The notes: generated by a model not told the origin, from the letters alone. Shown: positions 16,745 to 26,266, counted from the stretch's first letter. The stretch is DNA of 64,000 nucleotides from DIGJ01 sp041739345 (GCA_041739345.1 JBGSNZ010000018.1:62001-126000); one strand, 5' to 3'. Made by a program: numbers and translations.

Positions 16745-18568
16745 ATGAACAGAAATAGTATAAATAAAAAAGTAGCAGTTATTGGATTAAGCATGGCTGT
16801 GGCAGTTGGACAGACAATGTCAAGCATGCCTTGCATAGCAAATGCAGCAGAAGTTTCCAAACAAGAAAGTGTATTTGTTAACTTGGATGCAAGCGGAAAT
16901 ACATCGGGCGTTACAGTAAGTGATTGGATAAAAAATGTAGCAACTGCAAGTTCTTTGAAAGATAAATCAGATTTAAAAGACATTCAAAATATTAAGGGGG
17001 AAGAAACCTTTTCCCAAAATGGAAGTGAAGTAACCTGGAATGCAAATAATACAGATATCTATTATCAGGGAAAAATTGAGAAAGATCTTCCAATTACCAT
17101 GAAAATTACTTACAAATTGGATGGTAAGGAAATTACGCCAGAAGAATTAGTGGGAAAAAGCGGTAAAGTAGAAATGCATATTGAATATATCAATAATGCA
17201 AAAGAAACGGTTACTGTAGATGGAAAAGAAATGCAAGTTAGTGTACCATTTGCTATGATTACTGGAGTTATTTTACCGACCGATCATTTCACAAACGTAG
17301 AAGTTGATAATGGAAAGATTATGTCTGATGCAGACAAAGATATTGTAGTAGGATATGCACTTCCAGGTTTAGAAGAAAGCCTTGATTTATCGAAGGATTT
17401 AAAAGAAGATATCGATATTCCTACTTCTGTAACGATTACAGCAGATGCAACCGAATTTGAGCTTGGTGGTACTTATACATTTGCAACGGCAGAATTCATG
17501 GAGGATGTTGATCTAAACAATATCGATGCGGTGGATGAATTAAAAGACTCCATGGAAGATTTAAAAGATGCATCTTCGAAATTAGTAGATGGTACCGAAG
17601 AATTGGCAGATGGAGTGGGAACATTAAAAGACAAATCAGGAAAATTCACGGATGGAATCGGTACGTTATCCAACGGTCTTACCAAGTTAAATACAGGTGC
17701 TGGAACGTTAGAAAGCGGTATTAAATCTTATACATCAGGAGCTGATCAACTAGCAGCAGGCGTTAAAAAATTAAGTGCAGCAATTAAAACATTACCAGAA
17801 AAATTGAGTGAATTAGTTACCGGTCTTACGAGTGCAAAAAAAGGAACTGATCAGTTGGTAACCAGTACAGAGCAACTAGAAAAAGGTATGGAATCTGTAA
17901 ACGGTGGTATTGATACGGTTAACGGTACATTAACACAGGTTAGTGCATTGTTATCTACGGTAGATGGAGCTTCTAATGATGCAAAGATTCAAAAAGCCAT
18001 TGCGACAATCAATGCTTTAGCAGAAACTACTGGTTCGAAGGGTACTTTAAAGGGTGGTGCTACTGCAGTGGAAACAGGGTTAGGTCAATTAAATGAAGGA
18101 CAAAAATCACTTCAGACTGGTCTTGGGACCATGCAAAGCGGTGTAGCTGGTTTGGCAGGAGATGGAGATTCTACTTCTTCCCTTTCTTCTGCTGTGGATC
18201 AGTTAAGCAATGGTGCGACGCAATTAAGTAAAAACAGCAGTGCACTTGTTAAGGGAGCCCAAAGTGTTGCAAGCGCAACCTCTCAATTAAAAGCAGGTGG
18301 AGATAAATTAAGCAGTGGTGCGGATGCACTTACCGATGGAATTGGTGAATTAAATGATGGTTCTATTAAATTAAAAGATGGAATGAAAGAATTCAATGAT
18401 GATGGTATCATGAAACTTTACAACATAGTAAATGATGATATCGCAGAAATGTTCGATCGTTTAGATGCAATCAGCCAGGCAGGAGAAGACTACAATTCGT
18501 TTGCTGGAATTGATAACAGTATGGATGGAACCGTACGTTTTATAATGGAAACAGAAGAAATAAAGTAA
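16745..18568 (+). CDS. Secreted YhgE/Pip-like heptad-repeat protein
   Basis: 607 residues from ATG 16745 (GGAGG at 16732-16736). Signal peptide with a likely cleavage after CIANAAE, then a beta-rich region to about residue 255. After that comes a long run of repeats of the type L-x-x-G-x-x-x-L (for example LADGVGTLKDKSGKFTDGIG and LSSGADALTDGIGELNDG) to about residue 565. These repeats are typical of the extracellular part of YhgE/Pip proteins. The usual C-terminal membrane helices are absent, so the protein is probably released or held by the exporter upstream, with which it seems co-transcribed. Role unknown; an adaptor or periplasmic-like partner of the MMPL pump is a guess. Confidence 0.75.
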   Translation: MNRNSINKKVAVIGLSMAVAVGQTMSSMPCIANAAEVSKQESVFVNLDASGNTSGVTVSDWIKNVATASSLKDKSDLKDIQNIKGEETFSQNGSEVTWNANNTDIYYQGKIEKDLPITMKITYKLDGKEITPEELVGKSGKVEMHIEYINNAKETVTVDGKEMQVSVPFAMITGVILPTDHFTNVEVDNGKIMSDADKDIVVGYALPGLEESLDLSKDLKEDIDIPTSVTITADATEFELGGTYTFATAEFMEDVDLNNIDAVDELKDSMEDLKDASSKLVDGTEELADGVGTLKDKSGKFTDGIGTLSNGLTKLNTGAGTLESGIKSYTSGADQLAAGVKKLSAAIKTLPEKLSELVTGLTSAKKGTDQLVTSTEQLEKGMESVNGGIDTVNGTLTQVSALLSTVDGASNDAKIQKAIATINALAETTGSKGTLKGGATAVETGLGQLNEGQKSLQTGLGTMQSGVAGLAGDGDSTSSLSSAVDQLSNGATQLSKNSSALVKGAQSVASATSQLKAGGDKLSSGADALTDGIGELNDGSIKLKDGMKEFNDDGIMKLYNIVNDDIAEMFDRLDAISQAGEDYNSFAGIDNSMDGTVRFIMETEEIK

Positions 18569-18593
18569 GAAACAAAAAAGTTAATTGCAATTG

Positions 18594-18629
18594 AAAGGAC
18601 GCTGGTCATTTACATGCCAGCGTCCTTTT
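18594..18629. terminator. Bidirectional terminator between convergent genes
   Basis: A 12-bp perfect stem AAAGGACGCTGG / CCAGCGTCCTTT with an 11-base loop, flanked by A- and T-rich ends. It serves the heptad-repeat gene and the convergent small gene at 18637. Confidence 0.8.
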
Positions 18630-18636
18630 AATTACA

Positions 18637-18951
18637 TTATTGTTCTGTTGTATTGCTTTCGTCTGCCGGAGCAGGTTCTGCGTGCTCTTCTTGTACTGGT
18701 GTTGTAGTACTTGAGGTTTCTTCCTCAGTGGTTTCATCTTCTTGAAAATTCAAGGTTACATAACCGCGGTCTTCTTTGGTAGGATCGCAATCATCACCTT
18801 CTTCTAAGTCGAAATCATCAAAATCATCTTCGAAGTCATCAAAATCATCACTATTATTCTTATTTAGTATATTTTTTACAAAGTAGTATGCACCGCCTAC
18901 GCAGGCAGCAACAGACAAGGTTGCAAAAACGAATTTACTGAATTTCTTCAT
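18637..18951 (-). CDS. Small membrane-anchored acidic protein, function unknown
   Basis: 104 residues. One N-terminal membrane helix (FVFATLSVAACVGGAYYFV), then a strikingly acidic stretch built of D-D-F units (residues about 34-55), then a Thr/Glu/Pro-rich tail. Ribosome binding site AAAGGAG upstream on the minus strand. Looks real because of the ribosome binding site, anchor and shared terminator. No family recognised; similar short anchor plus acidic-tail proteins occur in Lachnospiraceae. Confidence 0.7.
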   Translation of the reverse strand: MKKFSKFVFATLSVAACVGGAYYFVKNILNKNNSDDFDDFEDDFDDFDLEEGDDCDPTKEDRGYVTLNFQEDETTEEETSSTTTPVQEEHAEPAPADESNTTEQ

Positions 18952-19101
18952 AGTAAGCTCCTTTCATATCTAAATTGCGTTTTTATTAATTTTTCCCTAT
19001 CATCCATTATAATTCCTTTGATGTAAAAAGAAAAGAAATATTTTCAAAAGAAATCATTAAATAAAAACAAATTAACCTGTCATAGTATTCACTTATATTG
19101 T

Positions 19102-20106
19102 TTATTTTATAACTGTTACCTTACATTTTACCTTTGTTCCATCTTCCGAGGCAGTAATATAAGCAGATCCAGTCTTGATAGCGGTAATGGTACCAGCTTC
19201 ATCAATGGTAACAACACTTGAATTACTGCTAGTAAAGATGGCTTTGTTGCCAGAAGATACGTTGGCAGTAAGTGTAAACGTTGCGTCTTTCTTTAGACTA
19301 AGCTCGTATTTATTTAACTTAATGGTTGGTGATTTTACAATGACTTCACAAATTTTTATCGTACCATCAACTTTTGCGGTAATGATTGCAGTGCCATGCT
19401 TAATTGCGGTTATGGTACCAGAATTATCAACTAGGACAACTCGACTGCGATTAGTTTTCCAGGTTGGCAAGACATTGGAAGAGACAGCAGCAGATAACTT
19501 AAAAGTTTCACCACGGTATAAGGTAAGAGAAGTTTTATCTAGCTTAATTGTGGGTTCTTTGACAATAAGCTTACAAGTCCTTGTAGAATCATCTGCGGTA
19601 ACAGTTATTACGGCTTCTCCTGGTTTTAAACCAAGAATACATCCATTTTCATTTACCTGAGCTACACTTTTTTTATTGCTTTTATAGGTAACTGTCGAAG
19701 CATTCGAAGTGGAAGCTATCAGCTGATAGGTTTCATTTCGTTCAATGGAAGCAGAATCTGCATTCAAAGTTATTTGAGTTTTTTCTACATAAACTTTACA
19801 AGAGGCTTCTGCATTTTTAATTTTTGCAGTTATGGTTGCCGTACCAGCTCTTTTTGCAGTTACTTTACCATAAGTATCGACGGATGCTATCTTAGAATTA
19901 TCGCTTTTGAAAGTAGCTATATTTCCCGTAGAGGTAATTGCAATTAAGTAGAACTCATCTTTGACTGCAAGATTTTTTGTGTATTCAGATAAAACAACGA
20001 AGGGAAGGATTTCGGATGCATAAGAGGTTTTACTCTGGTGTGGAAGGCAGGTTGCGATTGAAATAATTAGAATGAAACTTAGAATAATAAATGATTTTCG
20101 ATTCAT
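19102..20106 (-). CDS. Secreted protein of four BIG2 (bacterial Ig-like) repeats
   Basis: 334 residues: signal peptide (to about residue 30), then four tandem BIG2 domains of about 75 residues. Each has the pattern A-x-Y/L-K-x-G-x-A-x-I-T-A, for example GKVTAKRAGTATITAKI and GTITAIKTGSAYITAS. Nothing else is present: no catalytic domain, sorting signal or S-layer anchor. A cell-surface or matrix-binding role is plausible but unproven. Ribosome binding site AAAGGAG. Upstream is 147 bp of AT-rich intergenic DNA before the divergent ABC transporter. Confidence 0.85.
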   Translation of the reverse strand: MNRKSFIILSFILIISIATCLPHQSKTSYASEILPFVVLSEYTKNLAVKDEFYLIAITSTGNIATFKSDNSKIASVDTYGKVTAKRAGTATITAKIKNAEASCKVYVEKTQITLNADSASIERNETYQLIASTSNASTVTYKSNKKSVAQVNENGCILGLKPGEAVITVTADDSTRTCKLIVKEPTIKLDKTSLTLYRGETFKLSAAVSSNVLPTWKTNRSRVVLVDNSGTITAIKHGTAIITAKVDGTIKICEVIVKSPTIKLNKYELSLKKDATFTLTANVSSGNKAIFTSSNSSVVTIDEAGTITAIKTGSAYITASEDGTKVKCKVTVIK

Positions 20107-20271
20107 AGATTCTCCTTTTTAATAAGCAAGGAAAACTATGACAGGTTGTTATTATTATAACATAAAAATATTATTTGTAAATATAATTTTCAAAGGGTAT
20201 TGAAAAAACTAGGTAATTCTGCATAATGAATATATAAGATCCAAAGATGATGTATGAGGAGGTTTTTCTCT

Positions 20272-21159
20272 ATGAAGGTAATTGAAATTGATAATATTAC
20301 AAAGGACTATGGTAATCAAAAGGGTGTATTTGATGTTAGCTTCTTTGTAGAAAAAGGCGAGGTGTTAGGCTTTCTTGGACCAAATGGTGCAGGAAAAACG
20401 ACCACAATTCGCCAGCTTATGGGATTTATTAAACCAGATAAGGGAAGTGTAACGATTGCTGGAATGGATTGCTTTCAAAGGGCAAGCGAAATCCAGAAAA
20501 ATTTAGGATATCTTCCTGGAGAAATAGCCTTTATGGATGATATGAAGGGCGAGGAATTTATTCACTTCATAGCAAGTATGAAAGGTTTAACTGACTATAC
20601 AAAGGCCCAAGAATTAATGAAATTTTTTGAACTTGATGCAAGTGGTAAGATAAAGAAAATGTCCAAGGGAATGAAACAAAAAATAGGAATCGTGTGTGCT
20701 TTTATGCAAGATGCTGATATTCTGATTTTGGACGAACCAACAAGTGGTCTTGATCCTTTGATGCAAAATAAGTTTATAGACCTAATTTTATCCGAAAAGA
20801 AAAAGGGAAAGACCATACTTATGTCTTCTCATATTTTTGAAGAAATAGAAAAGACCTGCGACCGTGCTGCAATTATAAAAGATGGACGTATTGTATCGGT
20901 AGAAAATATGGACAAATTAAAGCAAGGTAAGCGTAAGAAACTCATCATTACATTTGAGCATGTAGAGGAAGCAAAAGCATTTGAAAAAGCGTCAACGAAT
21001 AACAGAGTCACGCGTGAAGAAGCTGTAATTACCTTGAATGTATCAAAAAACATGGATGATTGTATCAAAAGAATGAGCGCATATAAGATTGCAGACTTAG
21101 AAATTCATACACAGACGTTGGAAGAATTATTTTTGCATTTTTATGGAGGAGAACAATGA
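20272..21159 (+). CDS. ABC-2 type exporter ATP-binding protein
   Basis: 295 residues from ATG 20272 (GAGGAGG 13 bp upstream; an earlier ATG at 20254 would include the ribosome binding site). Walker A GPNGAGKTTT, signature MSKGMKQKIGIV, Walker B ILILDEPTSGLDP, and a C-terminal extension typical of drug/bacteriocin exporters of the BcrA/YhaQ type. It overlaps the permease gene by four bases, so the two form one transporter. Substrate unknown. Confidence 0.92.
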   Translation: MKVIEIDNITKDYGNQKGVFDVSFFVEKGEVLGFLGPNGAGKTTTIRQLMGFIKPDKGSVTIAGMDCFQRASEIQKNLGYLPGEIAFMDDMKGEEFIHFIASMKGLTDYTKAQELMKFFELDASGKIKKMSKGMKQKIGIVCAFMQDADILILDEPTSGLDPLMQNKFIDLILSEKKKGKTILMSSHIFEEIEKTCDRAAIIKDGRIVSVENMDKLKQGKRKKLIITFEHVEEAKAFEKASTNNRVTREEAVITLNVSKNMDDCIKRMSAYKIADLEIHTQTLEELFLHFYGGEQ

Positions 21160-21953
21160 ATCTGACTTTGTTAAAACGAGAAATGAAAGCAAATTATAAA
21201 TTACTTCTTATATTTATGGCGGTATTAACACTATACGCATCAATGATTATTTCGATGTTTAATCCAAAACTTGGTGAGAGTTTACAGCAAATGGCAGAAA
21301 GTATGCCACAACTGTTTGCTGCATTTGGAATGATGGAGGTAGGCACGACATTACTTACCTTCATGGTTAATTATTTGTATGGATTTTTACTGATTGCATT
21401 TCCATCCGTATTTATTATATTGCTTTCTAATAAGTTAATGGCACATTACATTGATAGTGGTTCTATGGCTTATCTTTTAGCAACTCCAAATAAACGGAGT
21501 ACAATTGCTATGACACAGGCTGTTTTTTTAGTATTAAATGTTTTTTTATTGATATTGTATGTCACAATTTTAAGTATTTGTGTTAGTGAAGGCACGTTTC
21601 CAAATACGTTGGAAATAACAAAGTTTATTTTAGTAAATGTAGGACTGTTTGGTTTGCTGATTTTCCTATCCGGACTTTGTTTTTTTACATCCAGTGTATT
21701 GAAAGATTCAAAGTTATCCAATGGTTTGGGCGCTGGTTTTGTTGTTGTTTTTTTACTAATCGAAATGATTTCACAGGTAGGAGACAAATTTGAAATATTA
21801 AAATACTTTACGCCACTCACTTTGTTTGATACCAAGGGACTTATGGGATATGATGAAAAAGCAATCATGATGATGATGGTGCTTTATGTAGCAGGAATTG
21901 TACTGTTTGGTTTGTCCATTGTGCTTTTTGATAAACGTGATTTGGCGTTATAG
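21156..21953 (+). CDS. ABC-2 type exporter permease
   Basis: 265 residues with six hydrophobic segments (first at about 17-36, last at about 240-258). Start codon overlaps the stop of the ATPase gene (ATGA), a translationally coupled pair. Resembles the ABC-2 permeases of small two-gene exporters. No regulator is encoded directly beside it. Followed by a good terminator. Confidence 0.88.
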   Translation: MNLTLLKREMKANYKLLLIFMAVLTLYASMIISMFNPKLGESLQQMAESMPQLFAAFGMMEVGTTLLTFMVNYLYGFLLIAFPSVFIILLSNKLMAHYIDSGSMAYLLATPNKRSTIAMTQAVFLVLNVFLLILYVTILSICVSEGTFPNTLEITKFILVNVGLFGLLIFLSGLCFFTSSVLKDSKLSNGLGAGFVVVFLLIEMISQVGDKFEILKYFTPLTLFDTKGLMGYDEKAIMMMMVLYVAGIVLFGLSIVLFDKRDLAL

Positions 21954-21989
21954 CCCCATGCACTAAATTATATAATACGTATAATCTGA

Positions 21990-22020
21990 GACTTTCCGGT
22001 AACGGAAGGTCTTTTCTTTT
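21990..22020 (+). terminator. Intrinsic terminator after the ABC-2 exporter
   Basis: Stem GACTTTCCG / CGGAAGGTC (one G-T pair) with a 4-base loop, followed by TTTTCTTTT. Confidence 0.8.
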
Positions 22021-22027
22021 CACATAT

Positions 22028-22055
22028 TTTACACAATTTACACATAATTGCTACA
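22028..22055 (+). promoter_or_regulatory. Possible PhoP-like direct repeats before the VTC gene
   Basis: TTTACA at 22028-22033 and 22037-22042 and GCTACA at 22050-22055 resemble the repeated TT(A/T/C)A(C/T)A hexamers of Bacillus PhoP boxes, with spacings of 9 and 13 bp rather than a clean 11. Placed 63 bp before a polyphosphate-polymerase-like gene. Weak evidence. Confidence 0.25.
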
Positions 22056-22117
22056 TTTCTTTCTGTTAGGATATGTTTATAAAAACAAGCTCACACACCT
22101 AGAGAGGACGTGATATT

Positions 22118-22840
22118 ATGCTAAAGAATAATGAAATATTTCAACGTATTGAAAAAAAATATATGTTAAATGAAGAACAGTATGATAAGTTGCAAATTCG
22201 CATGAAAGATTATATGATGGTTGATAATTATGGACTAAATACAATATGTAATGTCTATTATGATACGCAAAATTATGAACTGATTCGGACTTCGATCGAA
22301 AAGCCTCCTTATAAAGAAAAACTTCGTATCCGCAGTTATGGTGTTCCAAAGGAAAATGATAAAACGTTTATTGAAATTAAGAAAAAATATGATGGAATTG
22401 TTTATAAACGTAGAATACACCTTTCATTAAAGGAAGCCCGCAATTTTTTGGAGCATGGAATTAAACCAATAAAGGATAGTCAAATTTTACGGGAAATTGA
22501 TTATTTTATGAATTTTTATCATCCGGTAAAACAAATGTACATTGCATATGACCGAATTGCAATGTTTGGCATTGAGGATGATAGTATTCGAATTACATTT
22601 GATAAAAATATTCGAAGCAGAGAGTATGATTTGGATCTAGGAAAAGGTGATTACGGCGAATTACTTCTTGATAAAGGATCAATTCTTATGGAAGTAAAAG
22701 TAGCAGGAGCATATCCTTTATGGATGGTAAGTATGCTATCCGAACTTAAGATTTATCCAACGTCATTTTCAAAATATGGGAATATATACAAACAAAAATT
22801 ACAAGAAAAGAGGAGTGATAAAATATGTTTACCAGCATAA
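22118..22840 (+). CDS. VTC-domain (polyphosphate polymerase-like) protein
   Basis: 240 residues matching the VTC catalytic tunnel fold: an N-terminal R-x-E-K-K-Y motif (FQRIEKKYML), VYYDTQNYELIR, basic KLRIRSYG, FIEIKKKYDGIVYKRR, and a C-terminal MEVKV glutamate. In yeast Vtc4 this fold makes polyphosphate from ATP. Bacterial copies next to DUF4956 and CotH-like or surface proteins are common, but their product is not settled. It overlaps the following DUF4956 gene by 16 bp. GAGAGGA ribosome binding site. Confidence 0.85.
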   Translation: MLKNNEIFQRIEKKYMLNEEQYDKLQIRMKDYMMVDNYGLNTICNVYYDTQNYELIRTSIEKPPYKEKLRIRSYGVPKENDKTFIEIKKKYDGIVYKRRIHLSLKEARNFLEHGIKPIKDSQILREIDYFMNFYHPVKQMYIAYDRIAMFGIEDDSIRITFDKNIRSREYDLDLGKGDYGELLLDKGSILMEVKVAGAYPLWMVSMLSELKIYPTSFSKYGNIYKQKLQEKRSDKICLPA

Positions 22841-23496
22841 TTAACTCAGTAACAGGAACCTTATCAATTGAAAGCGCAATTATTTGTACCTTAGTATCCC
22901 TTGTATTAGGATTTATCATTTCGCTTGTATATATGGCACAAGGTAGTTATTCAAAAAACTTCATTATCACGCTAGTATTATTACCAGCATTAATACAAAC
23001 AGTAATCATGTTGGTTAATGGTAACCTTGGTACCAGCGTAGCAGTAATGGGAGCATTTAGTCTGGTTCGTTTCCGTTCCTTACCAGGAAGCTCCAGAGAA
23101 ATAACTGGTATTTTCTTTTCCATGGTAATTGGTCTTGCAACCGGAATGGGATATGTTACATATGCAGCTATTATTACCGTTATCATTAGCTTAGGAATGA
23201 TTCTTCTATCAAAATCAAAATTTGGAGAAAAGAAAGGTGTAAGCAAAGATCTTAAAATAACGATTCCTGAAAATATTGATTATACTCAGATTTTTGATGA
23301 TGTTTTTGAAAAATACACAAAGAAATCCATCTTACAAAAAGTAAAAACAACAAACATGGGAAGCATGTATGAGTTAAAGTATAGCGTAGAAATGAATAAT
23401 GAAAAACAAGAAAAAGAGTTTATTGATGAACTACGTTGTAGAAATGGAAATTTAACAATCGTTTGTGGACGTCCCGAAGAAAAAGATGAATTATAG
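22825..23496 (+). CDS. DUF4956 membrane protein
   Basis: 223 residues with about four N-terminal membrane helices (residues 10-135), the characteristic GAFSLVRFRSLPGSSREI loop, and a soluble C-terminal domain of about 80 residues. DUF4956 regularly accompanies VTC-domain proteins, and the 16-bp overlap with the VTC gene supports a joint function. Biochemical role unknown. Confidence 0.88.
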   Translation: MFTSIINSVTGTLSIESAIICTLVSLVLGFIISLVYMAQGSYSKNFIITLVLLPALIQTVIMLVNGNLGTSVAVMGAFSLVRFRSLPGSSREITGIFFSMVIGLATGMGYVTYAAIITVIISLGMILLSKSKFGEKKGVSKDLKITIPENIDYTQIFDDVFEKYTKKSILQKVKTTNMGSMYELKYSVEMNNEKQEKEFIDELRCRNGNLTIVCGRPEEKDEL

Positions 23497-23508
23497 GAAG
23501 GTGACTAG

Positions 23509-25524
23509 ATGAAGAAAAGCAAAAAAATATTGTGCCTATTACTATGTACCGTGCTAGTTCTGGTAGGATGCCAAAATAATACAGAAAGTAATACAACAAA
23601 TACGACTACAACAAGTGAGGAAACCACCAGTGAGGATACGTCAACACTAAATGTGGGAACGCAAGTGACGCAAATCATAGGTGATTATTCGGATAAAGCA
23701 ATCAAAGCGCAGTGGTCACTAAGCGACTCCACCCAAATAACCTTTGATGGCAGTAAAGTAACAATTAATGGAGAAGGTGCAAGTGAGGAAAGTGGAGTAA
23801 TAACAATTAGCGAAGGCGGTACCTATATACTTAGTGGAACACTAACGGATGGACAGATTATTGTAAACTTATCTGACGATAAAAGCGTACAGCTGGTATT
23901 GAATGGTATAGATATAACTTGCTCCAACCAGGCAACAATTGTAATAGAAAGTGCAAAAAACACATATTTGACACTTGCAGAAGGGACAGAAAATACCGTG
24001 ACCGATGGCAGCGAATATGTTTATGAAAGTGAAGAAGTAACAGAACCAGATGCTGCAATTTTTAGTAAAGATGATTTGATTATCAATGGTTCTGGAAGTC
24101 TGACCGTAAATGCAAAGTATAACGATGGAATTAAGTGTAAGGATGATTTGCAAATCATAGATGGAACCATAGAAGTTAATGCTGCAGGGGATGGAATTGT
24201 AGGAAAGGACTCCGTAAGTATCCGAACTGGAACTATTACAATCAATGCTAAAAAAGATGGTATTAAGTCGAGTAGTGATACGGATGCCACCAAAGGATAT
24301 ATTGTAATTGATGGTGGAACCTTCGATATTACAGCTGGCAATGATGGGATTCAGGCAATTACGAATTTATGTATTAATGATGGTTCGTTTAACATTATAA
24401 CCAATGGAGGAAGTGAAAATGCAAGTTCTACTGGTAATGAACAGTTTAATAATAGCTGGGACGGTGGAAAAGGTGGTATGCAACCGCCAAGCAATTCCGA
24501 TGGAACACAGCCTGAAAATCAGGATATGGGAGAACGTCCAGAACGTCCTGATGGCTCTGCACCAGCAGATCCAGCATCGAATGATACAGCAACTACCACA
24601 GCAACAACAAATGCAACAACAAATGCAACAACAGATACAACAACAACAACAGATACAACTGCTAGCGATACAACAAGTACAGAAACAGAATCAAGCAGTG
24701 CAAAGGCTTTAAAGAGTGATTATAACATTGGTATTTATGGTGGAACATTTACAATTAATAGTTCAGACGATTCCGTTCACTCAAACCAATGTGTATTGAT
24801 TCAAGATGGAACCTTTACTATTTCCTCTGGAGATGATGGTATTCATGCAGATGCAGAATTAGTAATAAACGGTGGAATAATTATGATTAGTAAAAGTTAC
24901 GAAGGACTGGAAGGCCAGGATATTACGATTAATGACGGAACCATTGATTTAGTAACAACGGATGATGGCGTAAATGTATCTGGCGGCAGTGATAGTTCAT
25001 CAGAAAACGGAAGACCGGGACAAAATCAAGACACTTCTACTTCTACTGGTATACTTACAATTAATGGCGGAAATGTTACAGTAGATGCAACTGGCGATGG
25101 ATTAGATGCAAATGGATCAATTGTAATGACCGGTGGCTATGTAACTGTATCTGGACCTACAAATGATGGAAATGGTGTACTTGATTATGATGGAACCTTC
25201 GAAGTAAGCGGTGGTGTACTGCTTGGTACAGGCAGTGCAGGAATGGCGATGACACCATCTGGTGACTCGAAGCAAACCTATATTGCAGCAGCTTTTGATA
25301 GTACGATTACCGCGGGTACTAAGGTTTCGATTCTAAATGAATCAGGAAAAGTATTATATTCTCTCACACCAGCCAAAGATTTTATTATGGTCGAAGTATC
25401 GGCTTCGGATATCCTATTGGGTGAAAGCTATACGATCACGGCGGGAGATCAAAGTATTACATTAAATGGTGGTGAAACATCCAATCTTCAAACATCAGGC
25501 GCTGGTATGGGAGGCGCTAGGTAA
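23509..25524 (+). CDS. Cthe_2159-type beta-helix carbohydrate-binding lipoprotein
   Basis: 671 residues. Lipoprotein signal with lipobox LVGC (Cys about 21), then a Thr/Ser-rich linker. The body repeats units such as DGIKCKDDLQIIDGTIEVNA and DGIHADAELVINGG, the parallel beta-helix repeat of the Cthe_2159 family. The founding Clostridium thermocellum protein binds cellulose and acidic sugars. The helix is interrupted by a Pro/Gly region and a Thr/Ala tract encoded by ACA/CAA triplets (about 24588-24680). Last gene of a VTC-DUF4956 set, so likely exposed on the membrane surface. Confidence 0.85.
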   Translation: MKKSKKILCLLLCTVLVLVGCQNNTESNTTNTTTTSEETTSEDTSTLNVGTQVTQIIGDYSDKAIKAQWSLSDSTQITFDGSKVTINGEGASEESGVITISEGGTYILSGTLTDGQIIVNLSDDKSVQLVLNGIDITCSNQATIVIESAKNTYLTLAEGTENTVTDGSEYVYESEEVTEPDAAIFSKDDLIINGSGSLTVNAKYNDGIKCKDDLQIIDGTIEVNAAGDGIVGKDSVSIRTGTITINAKKDGIKSSSDTDATKGYIVIDGGTFDITAGNDGIQAITNLCINDGSFNIITNGGSENASSTGNEQFNNSWDGGKGGMQPPSNSDGTQPENQDMGERPERPDGSAPADPASNDTATTTATTNATTNATTDTTTTTDTTASDTTSTETESSSAKALKSDYNIGIYGGTFTINSSDDSVHSNQCVLIQDGTFTISSGDDGIHADAELVINGGIIMISKSYEGLEGQDITINDGTIDLVTTDDGVNVSGGSDSSSENGRPGQNQDTSTSTGILTINGGNVTVDATGDGLDANGSIVMTGGYVTVSGPTNDGNGVLDYDGTFEVSGGVLLGTGSAGMAMTPSGDSKQTYIAAAFDSTITAGTKVSILNESGKVLYSLTPAKDFIMVEVSASDILLGESYTITAGDQSITLNGGETSNLQTSGAGMGGAR

Positions 25525-25529
25525 CAATT

Positions 25530-25569
25530 AAAAAGAAGGGCTATCTACTTAAGATAACCCTTCTTTTTT
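25530..25569. terminator. Terminator shared with the 3' coding end of niaR
   Basis: Stem AAAGAAGGGCTATCT against AGATAACCCTTCTTT with one small bulge, plus A and T runs on both sides. The right arm encodes the last residues of the convergent niaR gene (KKGYLK). Confidence 0.75.
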
Positions 25570-26054
25570 AATACTTGTTCTATTTCATCTAAAACGGTAT
25601 CATTTTCAGCTTCCACGGTATGCATATGGATATCAGCTCCAAGTTTTTTAAGAGGAACCGAATTGGATTCCTTTACTTTTTTTATAAAATTGTCTACATC
25701 CCGTCTTGAACTAATATTTAAGTTAGCCTCAATTATTCCATAAACTTCGTGTTCAACGCAGACATTTTTGATAAATCCTCCACAATCCACGATAGAATAA
25801 AGCTCATCTTTAATCGCTTCATCGGAATGAGAAACTCGAAACATTCTACTATGGATTTCTTCTTTTACTGGATAAATTAAGTATCCTCGGTAGGTTGATA
25901 AAATCATTTCATCACAAGCTCGTAAAAGTGCAATGTCTTGAACTATAACCTGTCTGCTGACACCAAGCTGGGCAGAAAGTTTATCACCTGACACAGGAGT
26001 CTTGCTGCTTTTTAAAATACAAAGAAGTTCTTTTCTACGATTATCACCATCCAT
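25545..26054 (-). CDS. niaR: NiaR-type niacin-responsive repressor (HTH plus 3H domain)
   Basis: 169 residues from ATG 26054, where the protein begins MDGDNRRKELLCIL and a GGAAAC-type ribosome binding site precedes; upstream in-frame sequence looks non-coding. N-terminal helix-turn-helix (GDKLSAQLGVSRQVIVQDIALLR). The C-terminal 3H domain has conserved histidines in RVSHSDEAIKDEL, NVCVEHEVYG and GADIHMHT. In Firmicutes NiaR represses NAD synthesis or niacin uptake genes with nicotinic acid as co-repressor. No NAD gene is adjacent here; the divergent neighbour is an aldo-keto reductase. Confidence 0.87.
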   Translation of the reverse strand: MDGDNRRKELLCILKSSKTPVSGDKLSAQLGVSRQVIVQDIALLRACDEMILSTYRGYLIYPVKEEIHSRMFRVSHSDEAIKDELYSIVDCGGFIKNVCVEHEVYGIIEANLNISSRRDVDNFIKKVKESNSVPLKKLGADIHMHTVEAENDTVLDEIEQVLKKKGYLK

Positions 26055-26266
26055 AGTTGTTATGTTTCCTTTCAAACTTTTAAAATTAGTATCGCATATT
26101 GGCCAATAAAAGTCAATCAATGGAGACGGCATAAAAAAGTTGTACGGTGATTTGAAGTATAGTAAAATATGTACATAGAAAGAAGGGCTTAGGTTGAAAG
26201 AAATCATTCAACCACAAGATTTGTGCCTGAACAAGTCACAGTCACAAACTTGCTATGCGTAAAAAA

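Noticed and set aside
24404..24712. Gln-rich frame within the beta-helix lipoprotein gene
   Set aside because: Arises from the CAA/ACA triplet tract read out of frame; the in-frame product has a clear lipoprotein and beta-helix pattern.
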